From positions 1-9,094 of the forward strand of contig CALIBA010000351.1 of assembly GCA_938045435.1 (NCBI GenBank): a stretch of DNA of 9,094 bases. The letters are read 5' to 3'. The position numbers and the translations under genes were made by a program. The notes below the pieces were generated by a model, which was not told where the DNA came from, ran no database searches, and was given only the letters and a program-made list of their open reading frames with translations. Source of the DNA: an uncultured Selenomonas sp. GTDB taxonomy: Bacteria; Bacillota; Negativicutes; Selenomonadales; Selenomonadaceae. This document shows positions 1 through 8,329 of the stretch, piece after piece; the stretch's first letter is position 1; every line of letters starts with the position of its first letter.

Positions 1-1331
1 TTTCCGAAGGCGATACCGTTATCAGCGGAAGCCTGAATCTCACAGGTGTTCTGCATATCCGCACATCGGGGACATTTGGAGAATCGACTGTCGCGAAAAT
101 CCTCGATTTGGTAGAAAACGCGGATACTGGCAAGGCGAAGAGTGAAAAGTTCATAACCCGTTTCGCGCACTATTATACACCTGCTGTCGTGGCTGTGGCT
201 GCATTGCTCGCCTTGGTTCCTCCGCTGATTGCGGGCGGCGAATGGCTTGTCTGGTTAAACCGTTCCCTGATTTTCCTAGTGATTTCCTGCCCCTGCGCAC
301 TGGTCGTGTCCGTCCCGCTGACGTTCTTTGCCGGAATAGGCGGAGCATCAAGAAAGGGCATCCTTGTAAAAGGCTCCAACTATCTGGAAATGATGGCGCA
401 TATAAAAACAGTCGTATTCGACAAGACCGGGACTCTGACAAGAGGCAATTTCTCGGTCACTGCCATACATCCCCAAATGTTATCGGAACATGAGCTTATA
501 GAATTGGCTGCATTGGCGGAAAGTTTTTCCGACCATCCCTTGTCGGTATCGATACGGGATGCCTGCAATCTGCCATTGGACAAAACAAGAGTGACCAGTT
601 ATGAGAACATTGCAGGCGAAGGAATCGTGGCAATCATCGACAATGGCAAGGTTTATGCCGGAAACGAAAAACTTATGTCGCGTGCCGGTGTGACACCCCG
701 GTCATGCAAAAAGACAGGTACCATTGTCAATGTCGCCGTAGACAGCGTTTATATGGGACATATCGTCGTTTCCGATACCTTAAAGCCGCAATCCGTCGAG
801 ACCATCGCAAGGCTGAAAGCCTCCGGAGTTGGAAAAACAATCATGCTTACGGGCGACCGCAGTGATGTGGCCAAAGATATTGCCGGAAAAGTGAACATAG
901 ATGAGTTCCATGCCGAACTGCTGCCGATAGACAAGGTGAGGTTTGTCGAGGCACTGTGTAAAGAACATGCCCGGTCTCCCATCGCTTTTGTCGGCGACGG
1001 CATCAACGATGCTCCGGTCATCAAACTTGCTGACATAGGCATTGCCATGGGTGCTGTCGGCAGTGACGCCACCATTGAAGCCGCCGACATCGTATTGATG
1101 AATGATAATCCCATGAATATCGTCGAAGGCATGATGATAGCGCGCAAGACGTTAAGCATAGTGAAACAGAACATCGTATTCGCCATCGGCATCAAATTCC
1201 TGATGTTGCTGTTGGGAGCGTTGGGCGTTGTCAACATGTGGGCTGCCGTGTTTGCCGATGTAGGTGTTACCATACTTGCCATACTCAATGCATTAAGGAG
1301 CATACGTGTCAGCAATGTGTTAAAACAATAA
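1..1331 (+). CDS. P1B-type heavy-metal ATPase (Zn/Cd/Pb class), 5' end outside window
   Basis: This gene is a metal-exporting P-type ATPase that would pump divalent metal from cytoplasm to periplasm using ATP. The frame is open from base 3, upstream of the first possible start, and begins inside the actuator domain (SEGDTVISGSLN, then ESTVAKILDLVE). In order there follow the membrane metal site CPC (codons at 288-296), the phosphorylated Asp in DKTGT (codon 420), the P1B-specific HP pair in SDHPLS, the TGDR motif, and GDGINDAP (from 993). The last membrane pair carries a Lys (codon 1194) and FADVG with Asp (codon 1257). CPC combined with a Lys and DxG in the final helices is the known signature of the Zn/Cd/Pb class rather than the copper class. 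The N-terminal metal-binding domain and first helices are not visible. The gene ends in tandem TAA TAA. GC content is nearer 50% than in czcA downstream. The family is certain and the metal class likely; zntA and cadA are both used as names. Confidence 0.95.
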   Translation, partial: SEGDTVISGSLNLTGVLHIRTSGTFGESTVAKILDLVENADTGKAKSEKFITRFAHYYTPAVVAVAALLALVPPLIAGGEWLVWLNRSLIFLVISCPCALVVSVPLTFFAGIGGASRKGILVKGSNYLEMMAHIKTVVFDKTGTLTRGNFSVTAIHPQMLSEHELIELAALAESFSDHPLSVSIRDACNLPLDKTRVTSYENIAGEGIVAIIDNGKVYAGNEKLMSRAGVTPRSCKKTGTIVNVAVDSVYMGHIVVSDTLKPQSVETIARLKASGVGKTIMLTGDRSDVAKDIAGKVNIDEFHAELLPIDKVRFVEALCKEHARSPIAFVGDGINDAPVIKLADIGIAMGAVGSDATIEAADIVLMNDNPMNIVEGMMIARKTLSIVKQNIVFAIGIKFLMLLLGALGVVNMWAAVFADVGVTILAILNALRSIRVSNVLKQ

Positions 1332-1341
1332 TAACTCCATC

Positions 1342-1378
1342 TTTGCAACCGGGTTGCAAAAGTAAAAGCGTATATTTG
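1342..1378 (+). promoter_or_regulatory. Palindromic operator plus Bacteroidota -7 promoter element
   Basis: Bases 1342-1360 read TTTGCAACCGGGTTGCAAA, a perfect 9-bp inverted repeat around a single central G. Eleven bases downstream, TATATTTG (1371-1378) matches the Bacteroidota -7 consensus TAnnTTTG. The start codon at 1412 lies 33 bases past it. The palindrome covers the region where the -33 element should be, although its TTTG is a few bases further from the -7 than usual. A dimeric repressor bound here would block transcription of the genes that follow. Given the neighbours, a metal sensor of the Fur/Zur, ArsR or MerR type is the natural guess, but no regulator gene is visible in the window. 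The palindrome and -7 match are seen directly; the regulator is inferred. Confidence 0.6.
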
Positions 1379-1411
1379 GATCCGAAAAGCAGTTTTACTG
1401 TCAACAAAGAG

Positions 1412-1808
1412 ATGAAAAGGCAAGTGTACATAGCGATAGTGGCGTTGGCGGCAATCATGTTGCTTGCCGTGCCATTCATTCCCGCATCATCACCACGATA
1501 AGGCGCTATGTACGGTTGTGGAACACTGTGACAGCGACAACACGGATAATGACGAACATACAGGCCACAACGATGACGGCACGGCGTGCATAGAGAATGG
1601 CGGATTGTTCATATCCAAATCCGATGCACACAACAATACTTCCTATAAGATAATTCCGGCATTTGTCTGTGCGATATGCAGGATGGCAATTGCCGAACTG
1701 TTTCCGGTAAAGAAGATTCCATGCGAATGGGAAGGCATCGCCATCTACCAATCGGCGGAACTGACCCGGACCAATGCCCTGCGGGCACCTCCCCATATCA
1801 TTTTCTGA
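1412..1808 (+). pseudogene. Small secreted His/Asp/Cys-rich protein, frameshifted (DUF6769-like)
   Basis: The start at 1412 gives MKRQVYIAIVALAAIMLLAV, a clear signal peptide or N-terminal anchor, but this frame ends at TAA 1499-1501. The rest of the protein continues in the next frame: HHHHDKALC, then VVEHCDSDNTDNDEHTGHN, then Cys in GTAC, VCAIC and IPCEW, ending RTNALRAPPHIIF at TGA 1806-1808. The frames join at 1476-1483, where removing one C from the CCC run reads FIPHHHHDKALC. That yields 131 residues. The His, Asp and Cys clusters after a signal peptide suggest a periplasmic or envelope-bound metal-binding role. Small His-rich proteins of this type sit beside metal transporters in Bacteroidota, and the assignment to DUF6769 is from memory and tentative. 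It is the first gene after the palindromic operator and is followed by a terminator-like hairpin. Whether the frameshift is real or a sequencing error is unknown. Confidence 0.7.
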
Positions 1809-1833
1809 CACCTCTTATAAATCCATGAGGTGC

Positions 1834-1870
1834 GGTATGCCTTTCCGCATACCCTATTTCCCTTTTTTTT
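1834..1870 (+). terminator. Terminator-like hairpin with T run
   Basis: GGTATGC (1834-1840) pairs perfectly with GCATACC (1847-1853) across a 6-base loop. A pyrimidine-rich stretch follows, ending in eight T (1863-1870). The T run starts about nine bases after the stem, so this is a weaker than textbook intrinsic terminator. A smaller 6-bp inverted repeat (CACCTC 1809-1814 with GAGGTG 1827-1832) lies just before it, overlapping no gene. It may attenuate rather than fully separate the His-rich gene from the PAP2 and czc genes, since no convincing promoter is visible between here and 1925. Confidence 0.5.
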
Positions 1871-1884
1871 CATACATCATCCGT

Positions 1885-1901
1885 TCCCTTCGTGTAAGGG
1901 A
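1885..1901 (+). promoter_or_regulatory. Small hairpin in the PAP2 leader covering a Shine-Dalgarno-like sequence
   Basis: TCCCTT (1885-1890) pairs with AAGGGA (1896-1901) over a 5-base loop. The right arm resembles a ribosome binding site for a possible GTG start at 1904. If GTG 1904 is used, the hairpin would mask that site. If the ATG at 1925 is used, the hairpin is only leader structure. It is short and could be chance. Confidence 0.25.
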
Positions 1902-1924
1902 CCGTGAAACGTAATACAACAAAA

Positions 1925-2707
1925 ATGTCAATAAAGAGAGCCTTAGTGCCTGTTGCACTGGTCTTTCCTCTGTTGTTGTATGCCTATGATGTAAAGGATA
2001 AGGACGATTTACAACCGACAGACAGCCTGTTGCACGAAACCGGCGCGTCGCAACTTTCAGTCAAGCAGCTGATAGTTCCGGCCTCGCTGATGGCATACGG
2101 CATATTCGAAGCCGCGATGATTCACGGGAACAGGATGCTGAACTATAGCATAGGTCACGAGGTCATCACCCACAAACCTGCAAAGTTCAGGATTGACGAC
2201 TATATGCAGTATGTTCCGGCTGCAAGTGTCTATGTCCTGAATCTTGCCGGGGTCAAAGGACGGTACGGCTTCAAGGACAGGACTGTCATATTGGGTATGG
2301 CGAGCCTGTTTACCGCAGTGAAAGTCAACGAGCTGAAATACACGGTGCGCGAGCAACGCCCTGACAAATCCGGGAGAAATTCGTTCCCGTCGGGACATAC
2401 AGCCGTAGCCTTTATGGGAGCGGAGTTTCTGTGGCAGGAATACAAAGAGATGTCGCCTTGGTATGGCATCGGCGGATATGTGATAGCCGCCGGAACAGGG
2501 GCGTTAAGGGCGTGGAACAACAAGCATTGGGTCTGGGATGTCGTTTTCGGCGCAGGTTTGGGAATGTTATGCACAAAACTCGCATACAGGCTGTACCCGT
2601 CCGTGCAATGCAAATTGTCCAAAAAGAAGGAGAAAGTCTCCGGCATCTCCTTCTATCCTTATTACAACGGGCAACAGGGAGGACTTTCAGTCAAATATGA
2701 TTTTTAA
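1925..2707 (+). CDS. PAP2-family membrane-associated phosphatase
   Basis: This is a PAP2 (type 2 phosphatidic acid phosphatase) enzyme that removes phosphate from lipid phosphates or pyrophosphates on the periplasmic side. Counting from ATG 1925 (260 residues), all three catalytic motifs are present: KYTVREQRP (Lys138, Arg145-Pro146), PSGHT (155-159, nucleophile-assisting His158) and RAWNNKHWVWD (Arg195, His201, Asp205). The Ser usual before the motif-3 Arg is Leu here. MSIKRALVPVALVFPLLLYA is a signal peptide or first helix, and further hydrophobic stretches surround the motifs. A GTG start at 1904, preceded by AAGGGA, would add seven residues; ATG 1925 was preferred for its A-rich upstream context. 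The C-terminus ends in alternating aromatic/polar residues and YDF, resembling a last outer-membrane beta strand. It ends 13 bases before czcA, so the two are probably co-transcribed. Substrates could be undecaprenyl pyrophosphate, lipid A or phospholipid; sequence does not decide. Confidence 0.88.
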   Translation: MSIKRALVPVALVFPLLLYAYDVKDKDDLQPTDSLLHETGASQLSVKQLIVPASLMAYGIFEAAMIHGNRMLNYSIGHEVITHKPAKFRIDDYMQYVPAASVYVLNLAGVKGRYGFKDRTVILGMASLFTAVKVNELKYTVREQRPDKSGRNSFPSGHTAVAFMGAEFLWQEYKEMSPWYGIGGYVIAAGTGALRAWNNKHWVWDVVFGAGLGMLCTKLAYRLYPSVQCKLSKKKEKVSGISFYPYYNGQQGGLSVKYDF

Positions 2708-2720
2708 TTTAGAATGGAAT

Positions 2721-5700
2721 ATGCTTCAGAAACTAATAAAATTCTCAATAGAGAACAAACTCACAATAGGCATACTGACGGTAGCCCTCATCATATGGGG
2801 AGGGTGGTCGCTGTCACAGTTGCCGTTTGACTCCACGCCTGACATCACTAACAATCAGGTGCAGGTAATCACGCAGGCTCCGTCGTTGGGGGCGCAGGAG
2901 GTGGAGCAGTTCATCACCACTCCCGTGGAGATGGCGCTCGCAAACATACCGAGAGTGACGGAGCGGCGGAGCATCAGCCGCAGCGGACTATCGGTCATCA
3001 CGCTAGTCTTCGACGATGCCGCCGATGTGTATTGGGCGCGGCAGCAGGTGAGCCAACAATTGAAGGAAGCCGAGGAGGTGCTGCCGCAAGGCAAAGGCAC
3101 GGTGGGGCTTGCCCCCGTGACGATCTGGCTTGGCGAAATCTATCATTACACCATACGCGCGGAAAAAGGCTACGAGAACAAGTACAGCCTTACCGACCTG
3201 CGCACGATGCAAGACTGGATTGTGCGCAAGCAGCTGTCCGGCACGGAGGGCATAGCCGAAGTGAGCGGATGGGGCGGATACGTGAAGCAGTACGAGGTGG
3301 CGATTGACGCCGACCGACTGAACGCATCGGGGCTGACCGTGGCAGACGTGTATGACGCCCTCGAAGCGAGCAACGAGAACACCGGCGGCAGCTACATAGA
3401 GAAGAACAGCAACCAGTATTTCATCCGTGGCATAGGCCTCGCCACGTCATTGGAGGACATAGGGAAGATACCCGTGAAGACCATTGGCGGGACACCGATA
3501 CTCGTAAGGGACGTGGCAAACGTGCAGTTCGGATATGCCACCCGCTATGGAGCCGTGACAAGGAACGGAGAGGGCGAGGTCGTGGCCGGCATCACGCTGA
3601 TGCTCAAAGGTGAGAATTTCCAGCAGGTGATAAAGAATGTGAAGGAACGCATGGCTCAGATACAGAAAAGCCTACCCGAAGGCGTGGTCATCGAACCGTT
3701 CATCGACCGCACGCAATTGGTGGACCGCGTGACGGGTACCATCACTCGCAACCTGATAGAGGGAGGGCTGATTGTGGTCTTTATCCTCGTGCTGTTCCTC
3801 GGCAACTACCGCGCAGGACTTGTGGTAGCCTCCGTAATCCCACTGTCCATGCTGTTCGCATTCGGCATGATGAAGCTCTTCGGCGTGAGCGGAAACCTGA
3901 TGAGCCTCGGTGCGATAGACTTCGGGCTTATCGTCGATGGTGCGGTCATCATCGTGGAAGCCGTGTGCCACCACATAGGCATCAGCAGGGACAAGTACCG
4001 GGGCGCAAGGCTCACGCAGGCGCAGATGGACGACGAGGTGTATCTCCCCGCGTCCAAAATCCGCAAGAGCGCGGCATTCGGCGAAATCATCATCATGACG
4101 GTCTATCTGCCCTTGCTCACGCTGGCGGGGATTGAGGGGAAGATGTTCCGCCCCATGGCGATGACCATCTTCTTCGCCATACTCGGCGCGTTCATCCTGT
4201 CGCTCACGTATGTGCCGATGGCAAGCGCGTTGTTCCTCAGCAAGGAAAGCACGCACAAGCGCAACCTGTCCGACCGCCTCATTGAGAAGCTGAGGGGATG
4301 GTATCTGCCCGTCATCACGAAAAGCCTCAATTGGAGCAAGACACTGATAGCCTCGATGGTCGTGCTGTTCGCAATCAGTCTGCTTGTCTTCAACAGGTTG
4401 GGCGGAGAGTTCATCCCCCGCCTTGAGGAGGGGGACTTCGCCGCCGAGATAAGCATGACGCAGGGCGCGTCGCTCTCGCAGATGGTGGAAAGCACCACGC
4501 AGGCGGAGAAGATACTGAAGGCGCAGTTCCCGGAGGTGAAACAGGCGGTGACGCGCATAGGAAGCTCCGAGATCCCCACCGACCCCATGCCCGTGGAGCG
4601 TGCCGACATGCTCATATCCTTGATTCCGAAAGCCCAATGGACATTGGCAAAGACCAAGGACGAGCTGATGGAGAAGATGGAGGAAGCCCTGAGCGTCATT
4701 CCCGGCATGGAGGTAGAGATGACGCAGCCCATACAGATGCGCAACAACGAGCTGATTACGGGCATCAAGCAGGATGTGGCGATAAAGATATACGGAAACG
4801 ACCTCGACGCGCTGGAATCTTCAGCGAAAAGGTGGCATCGCTTATCAAGGATGTGGACGGCGTGTCTGAACCGTTCGTGGAGAAGGTGCAGTGACTGCCG
4901 CAGATACAGGTGAAGTATGACCGCGACCGTCTGGCGAAATACGGCATCTCCATAGCCACCGCCAACAGAGTCCTTGAGGCGGCTTTCGCAGGCCGTCGCA
5001 CAGGCTACGTGTTCGAGGAAGACCGCCGCTTTGACATGGTGGTGCGGATGGACAATGACCTGCGCAACGACCTCGTGGCATTGGAAGGTCTCTATCTGCC
5101 GCTGCCCGACGGCGGGACGCTGCCGTTTCGACAGGTTGCCGAAATCAGCTTCGAGGACGCTCCGGCGCAAATCACGCACGAGGACGGGCTGCGGCGCATA
5201 TACGTAGGGTTCAACGTGCGTGGGCGTGACGTGCAAAGCACCGTAGAGGAAATCCAAGGCATTCTCGACAAGGAACTGAAGCTCCCGGCGGGCTATTATT
5301 ACACATACAGCGGACAGTTCCAGAACCTTCAGGAAGCCACAGGGCGGCTCATGCTCGCCGTGCCGCTTGCCCTGCTGGTCATCCTCTGCCTGCTGTATGC
5401 CACACTGAAGAATGTGCGCGAGACACTGTTCGTGTTCTCCGCCATACCGCTGTCCGCCATCGGCGGCGTGTGGGCATTGTGGCTGCGCGATATGCCGTTC
5501 AGCATTTCCGCCGGTGTGGGATTCATCGCGCTGTTCGGCGTGGCGGTACTCAACGGCATCGTGCTTATCGGACAGTTCAACACGTTCGAGAAGGAAGGAA
5601 TGACGGATGTGCGGAAACGGATTGTCGAGGGATGTATGCTGCGGCTGCGCCCGGTCATCATGACGGCACTGGTGGCATCGCTCGGCTTCATGCCTATGGC

Positions 5701-5845
5701 ACTCTCCACGGGCGACGGAGCCGAAGTACAGCGTCCCCTCGCGACTGCGGTCATCGGCGGACTGCTCACTGCCACCATCCTGACACTCATCGTCTTGCCG
5801 TCAATATATAAGACATTCACAAGAGAAAATCGTAAGGAAGCATGA
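2721..5845 (+). pseudogene. czcA: CzcA-like RND heavy-metal efflux pump, disrupted by a frameshift and an in-frame TGA
   Basis: This gene encodes the inner-membrane proton/metal antiporter of a CzcCBA-type complex. The start MLQKLIKFSIENKLTIG at 2721 matches the usual N-terminus and leaves 13 bases after the PAP2 stop; ATG 2697 is a less typical alternative. Transmembrane helix 4 carries DFGLIVDGAVIIVE (Asp400, Asp406, Glu413), the proton-relay spacing of divalent-metal (HME1-3) pumps rather than copper/silver ones. There are two lesions. First, the frame shifts at about 4815-4820, where GAATC in place of GAAATC would explain the loss of one A; downstream SEKVASLIKDVDGVSEPF continues one frame over. 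Second, TGA at 4892-4894 interrupts FVEKVQ-stop-LPQIQVKYDR, and a Gly codon GGA would fit. With both repaired the protein is 1041 residues, the normal family length. As read, translation gives about 699 native residues plus an out-of-frame tail to 4913, losing the C-terminal porter subdomains and helices. Confidence 0.93.
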
Positions 5846-7086
5846 AAACATTCAAGTATATCATTTTAACGGTATGTATTGGCGCACTGCTGCTGTCGTC
5901 ACCTGCACAGGAAAAGGCCATGACGTTGCAGGAGTGCATCGACATGGCATTGGACAACAATCTGGACATGAAAGCCGGGACAGTCTCCGTAGGCAAAGCC
6001 CGTGACCTGCAAGGCACGGCGTTCGACATGGAGAAGACATCCGTCACGCTCAGTCAGGACCCCACATCAGGGGGTAGTCCCGACAACGGCATAACGGTAA
6101 GCCAGTCGTTCGAGTTCCCCACTGTTTACGCCGCACGGCGCAAGTACCTGAAAGCGGAAACGGCGGCGGCGCAGAGCAGTCTGGCGGTGACACGCAACGA
6201 GGTGGTAAGGGACGTAAGCGCATACTATTACACACTGCTCCATGACCGCCGTACCATCGAAATCTTGCAGGCGCAAGACTGTGTGTACGACAGGTTCGTC
6301 AGCCTTGCCTCGGCACGGTGCAAGGCGGGGGAGGCAGGCAATCTGGAACTGATAAACGCAGAGCGTATTTGCAACGAGAACCGCATCGAGATGGAAAAGG
6401 CTGAAAAGTCTTACCGGTCGGCGATGCTCGCTTTCCGGCAACTGCTGAACACGGACACCGTGGTCGTTCCGGAGGACGTTTCGCTTCCCGTCATACGACA
6501 GGAAATGCCGGAGGCATCCGTTTCCTTCGAGCAAACGCCTTTGGGCGGAATGTATGCCGCACGGATAACGGCATTCGAGCGTAACCTCAGCCTTGCCAAA
6601 CAAGGGTATATGCCGGGACTGAGCATAGGCTTGACAGGGTAGCTGCTCATCAAGGGCTTCAATCCTTACGACATCGAGCGCAGCAGGTTTGACAAGGGAA
6701 ATTTCATAGGCTTCGAGGTAGGCGTGAGCATACCCCTGTTCTGGGGCGGTCAGAATGCGAAGGTAAAGGCCGCCCGGCGCGACGTGGAACTGGCGGAAAT
6801 CAGCCGCCGGCAGGCGGAGCAACGTATGGACAAGGAATACCGTGACGGACTGAACGAGCTTTTCCGTGCGCAGAAGGTGCTGGACTATTACACCGCGCAG
6901 GGAAACGGACAGGGCGAGCGCATGAGCCACCTCTCGCAGGTGTCCTACGAGAACGGAGAAATCGGGTATGTGGAATATATCCAGAACCAGCAGACGGCAC
7001 TCGACGTGCAGTTGCGGTATGCCGATGCCGTCAACGACTACAATCAGGCAGTCATTATGTTAAATTACATAAAAGGAAACAAATGA
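5842..7086 (+). pseudogene. czcC: CzcC-like outer-membrane efflux protein, interrupted by an in-frame TAG
   Basis: This is the TolC-family outer-membrane channel of the Czc system. ATG 5842 overlaps the czcA stop as ATGA, so translation is probably coupled. A signal peptide (MKTFKYIILTVCIGALLLSS, then PAQ) precedes two outer-membrane-efflux-protein repeats: the first opens with MTLQECIDMALDNNLDM, and the second holds GFNPYDIERSRFDKGNF, SIPLFWGGQNAKVKAARR and GYVEYIQNQQTALDVQLRY. The frame is interrupted at 6640-6642 by TAG, in LSIGLTG-stop-LLIKGFNPY. CAG (Gln) or GAG (Glu) would restore it by one substitution. Read through, the protein is 414 residues, normal for CzcC; as written it stops after 266, losing the last 148 residues and with them the second half of the barrel and helical tunnel. 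Such a product should not form a channel. The rest of the frame is clean to TGA 7084-7086. Confidence 0.92.
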
Positions 7087-8257
7087 AAACGATTTATATG
7101 ACAGTCATGGCAGGCGCACTCGTCATCCTTGCGTCATGCTCCGGGAACAAGAACGTAGAAAACCAGACTAAGGAGACGGAAGAACAGCATACGGAAGAGG
7201 TGGAACTGACGCAGACGCAGATAAGCACCGTGGCATCACGCTGGGCAAAGTGGAGAAAAAGGAACTCGGCAGCGTAATCCGCGTCAACGGGGAGCTGAAG
7301 CTGAATCCGCAAGACAAGGCGGATGTCACGTCGCTCATCGGCGGCATCGTCCGCAAGATAAGTGTCATAGAGGGGCAGCAAGTAAAAGCCGGACAGACGG
7401 TGGCCTACATCGAGAACACGGAGATTGTGGAGATGCAGAAGAACTACCTTGTGGCTGCAAAAGAAAAGGAGACGGCCCAGCTGGAACAGCAGAGGCAACG
7501 AACGCTGTCCGCGCAGGGAGCCGGAGTGGAAAAGACGCTCCAGCAGGCGGAAGCGGCATACGCGACCGCACAGGCACGCCTGACGGGATTGCATCACCAG
7601 TTGGTGCAAATCGGCATCAGTCCGGAACAAGTGGCAGCGGGGAAGATAGTCTCGCAAGTCCCCGTGCGCACGACTATTCCGGGCGTGGTGGGCAAGGTAA
7701 GCGTGAACACCGGCACTTACGTGGACACCACCACTCCGCTGATGCAGATAGCCGACAATTCGGCCGTCTGTGCCAGCCTCAATGTGTTCGAGCGCAACAT
7801 AAGCCAGGTCGAGGTCAGGCAGGACGTGGATTTCGTCATCACGAACAGCCCGGAAGCGCGTGTCAAAGGCAAGGTGTCTTTGGTGAACCGCTCCATGAAC
7901 CCGGAGACCAAGGCCATCGCCGTACATGCCCAGATTACCGGAGGCAACGCCGACAGGCTGATTGCCGGAATGTACATCACCGGACTGATACATACGGGCA
8001 AGAAGGAGGTCACGGCTCTGCCTGATGGTGCCATAGTCAGCGCGGAAGGCAAGAAGTTCGTTTTCGTCCTCGATGGCAGGCAGGCGGACGGAAAGGAGCA
8101 AACGCTGCATTTCAAGCGCGTGGAAGTCATAACGGGAGTCGGCGAGCTGGGATATACGCAGGTTGATTTCGTGAACCCCGTGGATGCGGACGCCACAGTG
8201 GTGACAGGCAAAGCATTTTACCTCGCTTCCATGTCCGCCGACCACGGCGAACACTGA
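7083..8257 (+). pseudogene. czcB: CzcB-like periplasmic adaptor lipoprotein, frameshifted near the N-terminus
   Basis: This is the membrane-fusion (HlyD/CzcB-type) subunit that links pump to outer-membrane channel. ATG 7083 overlaps the czcC stop as ATGA. The N-terminus is a lipoprotein signal, MKTIYMTVMAGALVILASC, with lipobox LASC and lipidated Cys19. The frame breaks at about 7230-7234: GTGGCATC would read GTGGGCATC with one more G, giving ISTVGITLGKVEKKELGSV. Uncorrected, translation ends at TAA 7275-7277 after 64 residues. After correction the protein is 391 residues. It contains the lipoyl-like half (SLIGGIVRKISVIEGQQVKA), an alpha-hairpin rich in Gln/Glu/Ala, the second lipoyl half (TIPGVVGKVSVNTGTYVD), beta-barrel and membrane-proximal domains, and a C-terminal DHGEH that could bind metal. 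An internal GTG at 7250 could in principle start a cytoplasmic fragment, but it would lack the export signal. Confidence 0.92.
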
Positions 8258-8275
8258 TTATAGCAACGGACATCC

Positions 8276-8317
8276 ATGAACAGGCGTAACGAACGTAGAT
8301 TGGGAAGACGACGGTAA
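8276..8317 (+). other. Thirteen-codon Arg-rich mini-ORF upstream of the small membrane gene
   Basis: ATG 8276 to TAA 8315-8317 would encode MNRRNERRLGRRR, with seven Arg in 13 residues. It sits between the czcB stop (8257) and the start at 8330, ending 12 bases before the latter. It could be a leader peptide that couples or attenuates translation of the next gene, or a chance open stretch. No clear ribosome site or terminator pair supports it. Confidence 0.15.
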
Positions 8318-8329
8318 CATCGCTACAAG

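Noticed and set aside
2538..2720. An N-terminal extension of CzcA starting at 2538.
   Set aside because: It overlaps the PAP2 coding sequence, encodes a sequence unlike any RND N-terminus, and the canonical start MLQKLIKF is at 2721.
4815..4823. Programmed ribosomal frameshifting in czcA.
   Set aside because: There is no slippery heptamer or obvious downstream pseudoknot. RND pumps of this family are not known to use it, and neighbouring genes have similar homopolymer indels.
3672..5257. Long open frames on the minus strand opposite czcA (to 384 codons).
   Set aside because: They are shadows of the GC-rich czcA coding strand: the plus frames carry clear RND motifs, and the antisense translations are low-complexity His/Arg/Ser-rich sequences with no recognisable domain.
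4892..6642. The in-frame TGA (czcA) and TAG (czcC) might be recoded sense codons, including selenocysteine at TGA.
   Set aside because: Neighbouring genes use TAA, TGA and TAG as ordinary stops (for example TGA 7084, TAG 8570 and 8988). No selenocysteine element is evident, and a frameshift also lies just upstream in czcA, so ordinary nonsense lesions are simpler.
7094..8254. A 386-codon minus-strand frame opposite czcB.
   Set aside because: The plus strand carries lipobox, lipoyl and barrel features of CzcB; the antisense frame is a composition effect.
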